Made by a program: the position numbers and the translations under genes. Positions 1-6,769 of a stretch of DNA of 11,565 nt are shown here, piece after piece (the stretch's first letter is position 1; each line of letters begins with the position of its first letter). The stretch is from Syntrophaceae bacterium UBA1062 (GTDB taxonomy: Bacteria > Desulfobacterota > Desulfomonilia > UBA1062), in assembly GCA_002316295.1 (NCBI GenBank), contig DCDF01000078.1, positions 1 through 11,565 on the forward strand. Direction: 5' to 3'. The notes beneath the pieces are model-generated. The model was given only the letters and a program-made list of their open reading frames with translations, was not told where the DNA came from and did not search any database.

Positions 1-1409
1 CCCTCGGCCGCATTGGAGGCATTCTGCTTGATGGATGAGGTCATCTCCTCGATGGTTGCCGCAACCTCTTCGACGGCGGCGGCCTGCTCCTGCGTCGCCT
101 GGGAGAGCTCCTGCGAACCTGCGGCGACCTCATGGGTGGCGTTGTTCACCTGCAGGGCCACGTTTCTGAGCGCCTTGATCATGGTTTCGAGCTTGTCCAC
201 GAATATGTTGAACTGCTCAGCCAGAAGGCCGGTTTCATCGCTGCTTTGAATCAGAAGACGCGATGAGAGGTCTCCCTCCCCTTCCGAAATGTCCTTGAGC
301 TTGTTTACGGTATTCCGGATAGGCGCGATGATGCTCCTGAACAGGCTGAAGCCCGCAGCGGCGACGTTTGTCAGGCCCAAAAGGGCCAGCAGTCCGAATA
401 TGGCCCAGAACTGATTGAAACGGTGCATGCGTTCGTGGAGCCCGGATACGATGCCGACGGCATATGTATCGTTTACCGGGCACAGCGAGATCACCTGTTC
501 GTGAATGTTCTCGTAGATGCTCATGGCTTTGCCCGACCGGATCCCGTTTCTGATCGTCATATCGATGTCGTCCCATGTATTGTTGTAGATCTCTCTGTGC
601 TGCGGGTTATAGAGAATATTTCCGCTTCTGTCCGACAGAAACGCACTGCCAAGCCCAGATTGGGTCATGGTGTCCACAAGGCTCCTCAGGGCCGCCTCAT
701 CATTCAGGTCTTCCTGTCCCCGGCCAAAAACCGCAACAGCTGTCTGCTGCAGAGCGAGGGCGTTCGACTTCAGCTCCTCCTGTATCCGGTAGACGCCTTC
801 ATAGAAGCACATCATTCCCAGCCAGAAGGTAAAACCTACGCAGAAGAGAATGAACACGACCCAGAGTTTTTTCTGAAGGCTGAACGTCATGCCCTGATAT
901 TCCACGCCCCGCCTTGCGCATTCCTTCTTGAGAAAGTCGATCATCGGGTTGGTGACGAGGCTGATCGCCCCGAATATGAGGATATAAAATATCGAGCCCG
1001 ATGCGACGGCCATGGGCCACAAGCCGTTGGCGGCGATGGGGCCGATGTCAAGGCGCAGGTAATTGATATAGAGTATTATATTGTCGACTATGGTCATCGC
1101 CACGAGGAGGAGCCCGACGAGTATCGGGAGCAGGGAATTTCTCCGGGTTACGGCCATGAGGTCCACACCGCTGATATTTCCCCGATCCACCTGCTCCAGC
1201 CCCCGGCTCACCGGCATGACGATCATACGCAGAATGCATATGCCGACTGCAAAGCAGATGAGCCAGGCAATGATGCCCTGTGTGCTGAAAACCTTCATCT
1301 GCCCCGGCGAGTTGCACATCAGGTAGAAAGTCGATATGATCCAGCCGAAATGAACGACACTGAAAAGGCCGCTATAGATCAAGACGATTTTCTGCAGATA
1401 GCCCTTCAT
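1..1409 (-). CDS. Methyl-accepting chemotaxis protein, 3' end cut by window
   Basis: Translating the minus strand from ATG 1409-1407 gives 469 uninterrupted residues running off the left edge. It is a chemoreceptor that would pass an extracytoplasmic or membrane signal to CheA/CheW. Hydrophobic segments lie near residues 7-30, 44-65, 92-116, 129-153, 181-203 and 334-358. Residues about 205-332 form the likely periplasmic sensor, followed by a HAMP domain at about 357-410 (APIRNTVNKL, then DETGLLAEQFN). The start of the methyl-accepting coiled coil follows (ELSQATQEQAAAVEEVAATI, about 434-453); its signalling hairpin is outside the window. A GAGGG Shine-Dalgarno sits about 7 bases before the ATG. 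The four extra N-terminal membrane segments ahead of the usual TM-sensor-TM layout are unusual. Long plus-strand frames over this gene are antisense shadows. The family is certain; the ligand is unknown. Confidence 0.96.
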   Translation of the reverse strand, partial: MKGYLQKIVLIYSGLFSVVHFGWIISTFYLMCNSPGQMKVFSTQGIIAWLICFAVGICILRMIVMPVSRGLEQVDRGNISGVDLMAVTRRNSLLPILVGLLLVAMTIVDNIILYINYLRLDIGPIAANGLWPMAVASGSIFYILIFGAISLVTNPMIDFLKKECARRGVEYQGMTFSLQKKLWVVFILFCVGFTFWLGMMCFYEGVYRIQEELKSNALALQQTAVAVFGRGQEDLNDEAALRSLVDTMTQSGLGSAFLSDRSGNILYNPQHREIYNNTWDDIDMTIRNGIRSGKAMSIYENIHEQVISLCPVNDTYAVGIVSGLHERMHRFNQFWAIFGLLALLGLTNVAAAGFSLFRSIIAPIRNTVNKLKDISEGEGDLSSRLLIQSSDETGLLAEQFNIFVDKLETMIKALRNVALQVNNATHEVAAGSQELSQATQEQAAAVEEVAATIEEMTSSIKQNASNAAE

Positions 1410-1444
1410 GTTAGAACCCTCTTTCTCTCAGGATGCAGAAAATC

Positions 1445-1472
1445 TGATCGGATGAGAGGAACAAAAAATTGA
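1445..1472 (-). promoter_or_regulatory. Possible sigma-28 (FliA)-type promoter for the chemoreceptor gene
   Basis: On the minus strand, TCAATTTT (from 1472) and TCCGATCA (1452-1445) resemble the flagellar sigma-28 boxes TAAAGTTT and GCCGATAA, each matching 6 of 8 bases. The gap is one base longer than the usual one. The transcript would start near 1438, giving a leader of about 30 bases that keeps the Shine-Dalgarno. Chemoreceptor genes are often FliA-dependent, which supports the idea. The spacing mismatch keeps this tentative. Confidence 0.3.
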
Positions 1473-1514
1473 GCGATTTGTCAGCGGATCGATGAAATCT
1501 CTACTGATTTTCTC

Positions 1515-4367
1515 TTATCTCGCAGGCAATGGAATGCCGAAATATGATCTTTTCTCTCGGGGCGGCCTGATGAGAACCGGTATGTCACGGTCTTCGGCCG
1601 TTCCGTCTCCCAGCTGCCCGTAGCCGTTGTAACCCCACCCCCACAGAGCTCCGCCGGTTCTGACTCCAAGGCTGTGGTGATCTCCGGCCGAAACGAACGA
1701 CCAGTCTTCATCCAGCCCTACACGGGAAGGATGCCTGCGGTCGCGGGTGTTACCCATGCCCAGCTGGCCGAAGGCGTTCCACCCCCAGCACCAGAGAGAC
1801 CCGTCCTTTTTCAGGGCAAGGCTGTGGTACTCCCCTGCAGCTATCATTTTCCAGTCACAATCATTTCCGATCTCGACCGGCGATACCTTGTAGGCCTTGG
1901 TCCCGTCACCGAGCTGGCCCCAGATGTTTCCTCCCCATGCCCAGAGCGTGCCGTCTGATTTGATGGCGAGGCTGTGCCACCTGCCGGCGGCGATGGCGGC
2001 CCACGTATCCCCGGAACCGATCCGCCTGGGCGAGGGGCTGTCTGTACGGCTTCCGTCACCGATCTGGCCCAGCTCGTTCGAGCCCCAAGCCCACAGGCTC
2101 CCGTCATTTTTCACGGCAATACTGTGCGCCTCTCCCGCAGCGATATATTTCCAATCCTTGTCGCCGCCGATGGGCACCGGCACATCACTCGGCGTCCTGG
2201 TGCCGTTTCCCAGCTGGCCTTCCGTATTCCTGCCCCATGCCCACAGACTGCCGTCAGCCTGTATGCCCAGAGAATGTGATTTCCCTGCTGCGATTTCCCT
2301 CCACCTGGCGTCAGCCATGATTTTCACGGGAGAGTAGGCGTGCTTCCGGCTCCGGTTGCCCAGCTGGCCTGTGCCGTTCGCCCCCCATGCCCACAATGTC
2401 CCGTCCTCCTTGATGGCAAGTGTATGAGCGCCGCCCGCCGCCGCCTTGAGCCAGTCCTTGTCGAGACCGATCATCACGGGCGCGTCGATGCCTGCGGAAT
2501 TGCCGCTCCCCACCTGTCCGTAGGAGTTCAGCCCCCATGCCCAGAGCGACCCGTCTGTCTTGATTCCTGCAGAATGCGACCATCCGCCGGATACGCATGC
2601 CCATGACGACTTGATCACCGTTATGCTCCGGGTTACGGAATCCGTGTCTCCGTCATGGTCTTTCACCGTGAAGGTCACCGGATAGACCCCCGCTTTTGCG
2701 AAGACTACCTCGCCCGGCGCCTGGTCATCGGAGTTTTTCGCTCCGCCGTGAAAATCCCATTTGAACCGCAGAGGCTCGTTGCCGTCCTTCGATGAGCCCC
2801 TGAAGACGATGGTCTCGCCCTCGTAGATCTCCATATCGCCTTGAGGCAGCTCCACGATCGCGCTGGGCTGGGTATCCTCCACCACGACCACCTGGACGGA
2901 CGCCGTTGCAGTGTCGCCGTCGGCATCCGTGACCGTGAGGCTCACGGGAAAGGTCCCCTCGGCATGAAAGACGATCTCGCCCGCATCCCGGCTTTTCACT
3001 TCAGGAGAGGCACCTCCAAACCGCCAGAGGTACTCGAGAGGCTCCTCCCCTCCTGAAACCTCCCCCCGGAACAGCACCGTGCCATCTCTGGTGACGAAGA
3101 CCTTTTCAGGAAGGTCGGGAATGGACACCGTGGGAACAGTGTCCTTCAGCACCTCGACCTGCACCGAATCCTCGGCCGCATCACCAGTGGCGTCGACAGC
3201 CCTGAACGTCACCCGATAGATGCCGGGAACCGTAAAAGTCACATGTCCGGGACTCATCACCGAAGCTCCCGGAGCCGCTTCCTGAAAATCCCACCAGACC
3301 CTGACAGGCTCGTCACCTCCTGTCACCACGGCCTGGAAGTCCAGGGACTTTCCTGCGCTGACGCCGGTCTTGTTTTGCGGATTGAGGATCTTCACGGCCG
3401 GTTTGGTGTCATCGAGCACTTTCACGGTGGTAAAATCGGTACCCCTGTCACCGTGTGTGTCCGTGACAGTGAATGTGACTTCGAAGGTTCCGGGCTTCAT
3501 GAACAGGACCTCACCGGGGTCCCTGACCGACACTGGCTCGGCCCCGCCTCCGAAATCCCATGAAAAGGCAAACGGTCCGTTGCCGCCAGCCGCCTGTCCG
3601 GCAAAGGCGACGCTGCGGCCTTTAAAAATGACCTGTGGCAGCTTTGGCGAGACGATCGAGGCCGCAGGCACGTTCCGGGCCACTTCGACCACCACCGAGT
3701 CCCTGGCCGTGTCCCCGTTGTCGTCGCGGACCGTGACGGTCACCGTAAATGCGCCCGCCTTGGGGAAGACGATTCCTGTAGCCTGCCTGCCGGCGGATGG
3801 CTTCGATCCCTGCCCGAAATCCCACTCGAAGGTCAGGGGCTCATTGCCCCCGAACGCAGAGGCCCTGAAATCGAGCTCGTCTCCCTCGCGAATGGACACC
3901 GATGCCTCGCTCGGCGAATCGATCCGGACGACAGGCTTGACGTCTTCTATCACGGTTATTGTGAGCGTGTCTCTGGCGACCGCCTCTCCGGCATCGACGA
4001 CTTCAAAGACGACGTCGTAGCTCCCGGGTCTGCTGAAAATGACCTCTCCGGTGTCCTTTTCGTTGACAGCGCCGGCCGCTCCGCTGAAATCCCATCTGAA
4101 GGAGTACGGCTTCCCGCCGCCTTCAGCGCGGCCGTGGAAGGAGAGCGACCGACCCTGATACAGGGTGTGCGGGCTTCCCGGTGATACGATCTCTGCAGTC
4201 AAAGGCTGTGTATCCGCAGGGACATATTCAGATGGCGGAGACAGGGGCTTTCCCTGCGTCGAGGTTCTGTCGTCACTGCAGGACAGGGCCGCGAGAAGCG
4301 TGAAGATGCAAAGCAGAGAGACCGCACGGCGGCATACGGATGCGGAAAGGATTTCACAGGCTCTCAT
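1515..4367 (-). CDS. Lipoprotein with six PKD domains and a seven-repeat RCC1 propeller
   Basis: A 950-residue exported protein. It begins with a basic, hydrophobic signal peptide ending in LLAALSC, so Cys30 is the probable lipidated residue, although the lipobox is not ideal. After a Pro-rich linker (31-54) come six PKD-like domains at about 55-144, 145-233, 234-322, 323-411, 412-500 and 501-588. Each has a WDF-type motif and a DxxGD-like turn, except that domain 5 reads WRF and domain 1 has a weaker turn. Residues 589-938 are seven RCC1 repeats of exactly 50 residues each (pattern AAGxxHSLAIKxDGSLWAWG, then N-x2-GQLG), enough to close a seven-bladed propeller; a 12-residue tail follows. PKD domains usually act as stalks and RCC1 propellers as binding surfaces, so a tethered adhesion or binding protein is likely. 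No enzymatic domain is seen. The start is supported by GGGGAGG about 11 bases upstream. It appears to be a single-gene transcription unit. Confidence 0.95.
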   Translation of the reverse strand: MRACEILSASVCRRAVSLLCIFTLLAALSCSDDRTSTQGKPLSPPSEYVPADTQPLTAEIVSPGSPHTLYQGRSLSFHGRAEGGGKPYSFRWDFSGAAGAVNEKDTGEVIFSRPGSYDVVFEVVDAGEAVARDTLTITVIEDVKPVVRIDSPSEASVSIREGDELDFRASAFGGNEPLTFEWDFGQGSKPSAGRQATGIVFPKAGAFTVTVTVRDDNGDTARDSVVVEVARNVPAASIVSPKLPQVIFKGRSVAFAGQAAGGNGPFAFSWDFGGGAEPVSVRDPGEVLFMKPGTFEVTFTVTDTHGDRGTDFTTVKVLDDTKPAVKILNPQNKTGVSAGKSLDFQAVVTGGDEPVRVWWDFQEAAPGASVMSPGHVTFTVPGIYRVTFRAVDATGDAAEDSVQVEVLKDTVPTVSIPDLPEKVFVTRDGTVLFRGEVSGGEEPLEYLWRFGGASPEVKSRDAGEIVFHAEGTFPVSLTVTDADGDTATASVQVVVVEDTQPSAIVELPQGDMEIYEGETIVFRGSSKDGNEPLRFKWDFHGGAKNSDDQAPGEVVFAKAGVYPVTFTVKDHDGDTDSVTRSITVIKSSWACVSGGWSHSAGIKTDGSLWAWGLNSYGQVGSGNSAGIDAPVMIGLDKDWLKAAAGGAHTLAIKEDGTLWAWGANGTGQLGNRSRKHAYSPVKIMADARWREIAAGKSHSLGIQADGSLWAWGRNTEGQLGNGTRTPSDVPVPIGGDKDWKYIAAGEAHSIAVKNDGSLWAWGSNELGQIGDGSRTDSPSPRRIGSGDTWAAIAAGRWHSLAIKSDGTLWAWGGNIWGQLGDGTKAYKVSPVEIGNDCDWKMIAAGEYHSLALKKDGSLWCWGWNAFGQLGMGNTRDRRHPSRVGLDEDWSFVSAGDHHSLGVRTGGALWGWGYNGYGQLGDGTAEDRDIPVLIRPPREKRSYFGIPLPAR
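1554..2603 (-). repeat. Seven in-frame 150-bp repeats coding for RCC1 blades
   Basis: This stretch is exactly 7 x 150 bp and codes residues 589-938 of the PKD/RCC1 lipoprotein. Each unit begins with a Trp codon and carries HSLAIK, DG(S/T)LWAWG and GQLG-like blocks at the same offsets, with no insertions or deletions. The units differ in sequence, most at residues about 29-46 of each unit, so they are diverged protein repeats and not recent DNA duplications. Confidence 0.9.
2604..4205 (-). repeat. Six in-frame ~267-bp repeats coding for PKD domains
   Basis: These are the coding units for residues 55-588 of the lipoprotein. Counting from the conserved Pro that opens each unit, the lengths are 90, 89, 89, 89, 89 and 88 residues. 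Recurring landmarks are an (I/V)xSP-like opening, GG(N/G/D/E)xP, (W)DF, PG-E-V-x-F and TxxVxVxxD near the unit end. Such constancy without drift in length suggests expansion by unit duplication followed by divergence. Confidence 0.88.
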
Positions 4368-4447
4368 ATTTCAAGGTTCCTCCCCATATGCACACGCTCA
4401 TCATCCAATAAACGGCCCCGGGCCAGGCATTTTCACGAATCACTGTT

Positions 4448-4475
4448 TCCCCGCACCTCACGAGAGTCGCGGGGA
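4448..4475 (-). other. Hairpin in the leader of the PKD/RCC1 gene
   Basis: TCCCCGC (4448-4454) and GCGGGGA (4469-4475) are a perfect 7-bp inverted repeat. A further 3-bp CTC/GAG stem with an ACGA loop sits inside, separated by a 2x2 internal loop. It lies about 80 bases before the start codon at 4367, inside the leader predicted from the promoter at 4514-4542. No U-run follows on either strand, so it does not look like an intrinsic terminator. It could be a leader structure or an mRNA-stability element. Confidence 0.5.
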
Positions 4476-4513
4476 CGGCATTTCAATCCATTACCGTCTG
4501 CAAGTGTTTCCCG

Positions 4514-4542
4514 ATATTACATATTTTCCGTTCTGTTGACAA
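4514..4542 (-). promoter_or_regulatory. Probable sigma-70-type promoter for the PKD/RCC1 lipoprotein gene
   Basis: On the minus strand TTGTCA (4542-4537) and TAATAT (4519-4514) are separated by exactly 17 bases and match the -35 and -10 consensus at 5 of 6 and 4 of 6 positions. Transcription would begin near 4507, leaving a leader of about 140 bases. The site is in the 198-base gap after the patatin gene, where no other gene is seen, so the lipoprotein gene probably has its own promoter. Confidence 0.5.
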
Positions 4543-4565
4543 TGGCCTTGCAGAGCCCGTTTCAA

Positions 4566-5462
4566 TCATCGTCCGAAGAGGAATACGCGCTTTCTTATCT
4601 CGGGAATTTTTGTCCGGGCGGCGATGAAGCCCCGCTCGACATAGAGATCGAAGAACTTGAAATCAGACCAGTGACATGAACCGATATCCGGACGGATAAC
4701 GCAGTCGGCTTCGCGGTCGATGTATATGTTCATGAAATCCCGGGTGATGTCATAGCTGCGGAACACCACGTCCAGGCTGTGATGAAGATCCTGCTCTTCG
4801 ATGATGGGCTCGATTTCCCGTGTGACGTCCACGCCGATGATGTAATCGGGCCTGAACGTCTTTGCCAGAAACACCGGCATCATTTCAGCCACGCCGCCGT
4901 CCACCAGGAGCATCCCGTGAAGGCTCACGGGCGGAAAAAAGCCCGGGGTGGCGCAGCTCGCCTGGAGAGCCGTGCACAGGGGCCCCTCGGAGAAAATGAT
5001 GGGATGGCCGGTGATCAGGTCGACACTCGAACACCGGTAGGGAATTTTCAGGTCGCGAAAGTCTTGATCGCCCACGAGCTCTTTCATGTGGAGCACGAAT
5101 GTCTCGGGCGTCACCACAGACTGCCGGCTCAGCGCCCTGGAGAAGAAATACCCTTTCTGGACGGTCGCCTGAATCTTTTCGAAAAAGCCGAGCGCGCGGT
5201 CGGATTGCGGAAGGCTCATATTCCGGCTGGTTTCCTGGAACAGGGGGGAATCCATATACTCGTGGAGCTTCTTCTCGACCACGTCAATGTCGAGATACAG
5301 GCTGTAGAGAGCGCCGATGATGGCCCCGAAAGAAACTCCGGCAATGGCGTCGATGGGAATTCCCGCCTCGTTCAGAGCCCTGATCACCCCGATATGCGCA
5401 AGCCCCCGCGCGCCTCCCGCTCCCAGGGCGAGAACGACCTTTTTTTTGCGTCTGAGCCTCAT
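4566..5462 (-). CDS. Patatin-like phospholipase (RssA/NTE family)
   Basis: A 298-residue predicted serine lipid acyl hydrolase of the patatin family, cytoplasmic or membrane-peripheral; no signal peptide is seen and the N-terminus is MRLRRKKK. The glycine-rich oxyanion-hole motif GAGGARG is at residues 14-20, the nucleophile elbow GVSFG at 42-46 (Ser44) and the catalytic DGG at 188-190 (Asp188). The Ser-Asp dyad is therefore complete. Length and layout fit the compact bacterial RssA-type single-domain members. Its ATG overlaps the TGA of the upstream HDAC-family gene as ATGA (5462-5459) and its own ribosome-binding site is weak, which suggests translational coupling. It is the last gene of the three-gene operon, and no clear intrinsic terminator follows. 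The substrate (phospholipid, lysophospholipid or another acyl ester) cannot be told. Confidence 0.94.
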   Translation of the reverse strand: MRLRRKKKVVLALGAGGARGLAHIGVIRALNEAGIPIDAIAGVSFGAIIGALYSLYLDIDVVEKKLHEYMDSPLFQETSRNMSLPQSDRALGFFEKIQATVQKGYFFSRALSRQSVVTPETFVLHMKELVGDQDFRDLKIPYRCSSVDLITGHPIIFSEGPLCTALQASCATPGFFPPVSLHGMLLVDGGVAEMMPVFLAKTFRPDYIIGVDVTREIEPIIEEQDLHHSLDVVFRSYDITRDFMNIYIDREADCVIRPDIGSCHWSDFKFFDLYVERGFIAARTKIPEIRKRVFLFGR

Positions 5463-6769
5463 AGGATCTTCACGGAATACTCGTCGTTATCCATGTCCTG
5501 AAGGTATACGGCATAGTAGTTCTTCCGATCGGGCTTTTCGAACCAGGCAAGGCCCTGCTCCCTACATCGGGAACAGGCGCCCCAGGGGATGTGTATCGCC
5601 AGAACGTGGTATCCTGTGGATGCCGATGAATCTATCCGGTACGCGCCCGGACATTCAGTGCAGACCCTCACCACCTCATGCTGGCTTTCCGATATGCCGT
5701 CCGTATCATAGAAAATGTTGCGGCTTCTCCTGAAAAATTCCTCCTGGGGGCGCTCGAAGTGTTCCCTTCTGCTCCAGAGGTCGAGGAGATCGTCTGTGAG
5801 GTTCCTGATATAGTCGATGACCCTCGGATCTTCCCTGATCCTTTCAGGGTCCAGATCAGGCTCCCGGATATAGGAGTAGTCGACCCCGGCCAGCGCGAGG
5901 ATGATGCCGGTGTTCACATAGGGCAGCGCGGCCTCGATAGAATACCCCCCTTCCAGCACACAGATGTCCGGGGCGAGAATCTCGTTGAGGCGGGCGTATC
6001 CGCCTGCGGTAAAGGACATGTTCGTGATCGGATCGGAGTAGTGATTGTCCTGCCCGGCGGAATTGATGATCAGATCCGGCTCGAAATCCTTGAGCACGGG
6101 CATGACGAAATGCTCCATGACATGCAGGATGCCCTCGTCGCTTGTCCTTGGGGGAAGCGGGATATTGAGGTTTTTACCCAGGGCGTTGGGCCCGCCGAAT
6201 TCCTCGGGGAAGCCTGAGCCGGGGTAAAGCGTTCTGCCGTCCTGGTGCAGAGAGATGTAGAGCACGTTCGGATCGTGCCAGTAGACATCCTGGGTTCCGT
6301 CTCCGTGATGGCAGTCTGTATCGACCACGGCGATCTTGCGGATGTGAGGGTAATGCTTTCTCACCCACTCGATCATGACCGCCTCGATATTGATATTGCA
6401 GAACCCCCTGGCTCCGTGCACCACCCTCATTGCATGGTGGCCGGGGGGCCTCACCAGGGCGAATGCGTTGTCGACAGTACCGTCCAGCACGAGCCGGGCG
6501 GCCTCGATACATCCGCCAGCCGATACGCTGTGCGAGGGGGTGATCCGCGATTCCACGTCAGGCACGCAGAAATGCGGCCGGCAGATATCTTTTTCCGTGG
6601 CCAGGCCGGCCTTGAACTCGGTGATACCCTCGATGTCGAGCACACCCTCCTCCATCACCTGATCCTGCGTGTACAGGAGCCTCTCCTGCCGCTCCGGATG
6701 TGACGGTGAAATCTCCCAGTCATAGGCCGGGAAAAAAATCAGCCCGGTCTTCCTGCGCGCGGTAATCAT
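5459..6769 (-). CDS. HDAC-superfamily deacetylase/amidohydrolase with C-terminal four-Cys element
   Basis: A 436-residue zinc-dependent deacylase of the arginase/deacetylase fold (AcuC, acetylpolyamine amidohydrolase and class II HDAC relatives). Numbered from the ATG at 6769, the family signatures are HPER at 24-27, RPPGHHA with catalytic His111/His112, VDTDCHHGDGTQ with zinc ligands Asp152 and His154, SAGQDNHYSDP with the third ligand Asp241, and LEGGYS with Tyr276. The catalytic set is complete. Beyond the fold, the last ~75 residues contain CxxC (Cys370/373) and CxxC (Cys399/402), a probable zinc-ribbon-like element not typical of this family. An ATG at 6781 would add four residues, but the ATG at 6769 has GGAG six bases upstream and forms an ATGA overlap with the preceding gene. 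The gene ends in another ATGA with the patatin gene. The substrate is unknown; protein acetyl-lysine, polyamines and small amides are all possible. Confidence 0.94.
   Translation of the reverse strand: MITARRKTGLIFFPAYDWEISPSHPERQERLLYTQDQVMEEGVLDIEGITEFKAGLATEKDICRPHFCVPDVESRITPSHSVSAGGCIEAARLVLDGTVDNAFALVRPPGHHAMRVVHGARGFCNINIEAVMIEWVRKHYPHIRKIAVVDTDCHHGDGTQDVYWHDPNVLYISLHQDGRTLYPGSGFPEEFGGPNALGKNLNIPLPPRTSDEGILHVMEHFVMPVLKDFEPDLIINSAGQDNHYSDPITNMSFTAGGYARLNEILAPDICVLEGGYSIEAALPYVNTGIILALAGVDYSYIREPDLDPERIREDPRVIDYIRNLTDDLLDLWSRREHFERPQEEFFRRSRNIFYDTDGISESQHEVVRVCTECPGAYRIDSSASTGYHVLAIHIPWGACSRCREQGLAWFEKPDRKNYYAVYLQDMDNDEYSVKIL

Noticed and set aside
423..1472. 349-residue plus-strand open frame
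   Set aside because: It lies antisense to the chemoreceptor gene, is rich in His/Asp/Arg without domain sense, and has no ribosome-binding site; the minus strand gives a clear family match.
1410..1514. Intrinsic terminator after the PKD/RCC1 gene
   Set aside because: A T6 run is present on the minus strand, but the only stem before it is 4 bp with a 10-base loop, too weak to call.
1554..2603. CRISPR or recent tandem DNA duplication
   Set aside because: The 150-bp units are contiguous, in frame and diverged in DNA sequence; they are protein-level RCC1 repeats.
3370..4020. 216-residue plus-strand open frame
   Set aside because: It is antisense to the PKD repeats; its Ser/Thr/Pro-rich repeats simply mirror the periodic coding strand.
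4779..5501. 240-residue plus-strand open frame
   Set aside because: It is antisense to the patatin gene, whose catalytic motifs are all intact on the minus strand.
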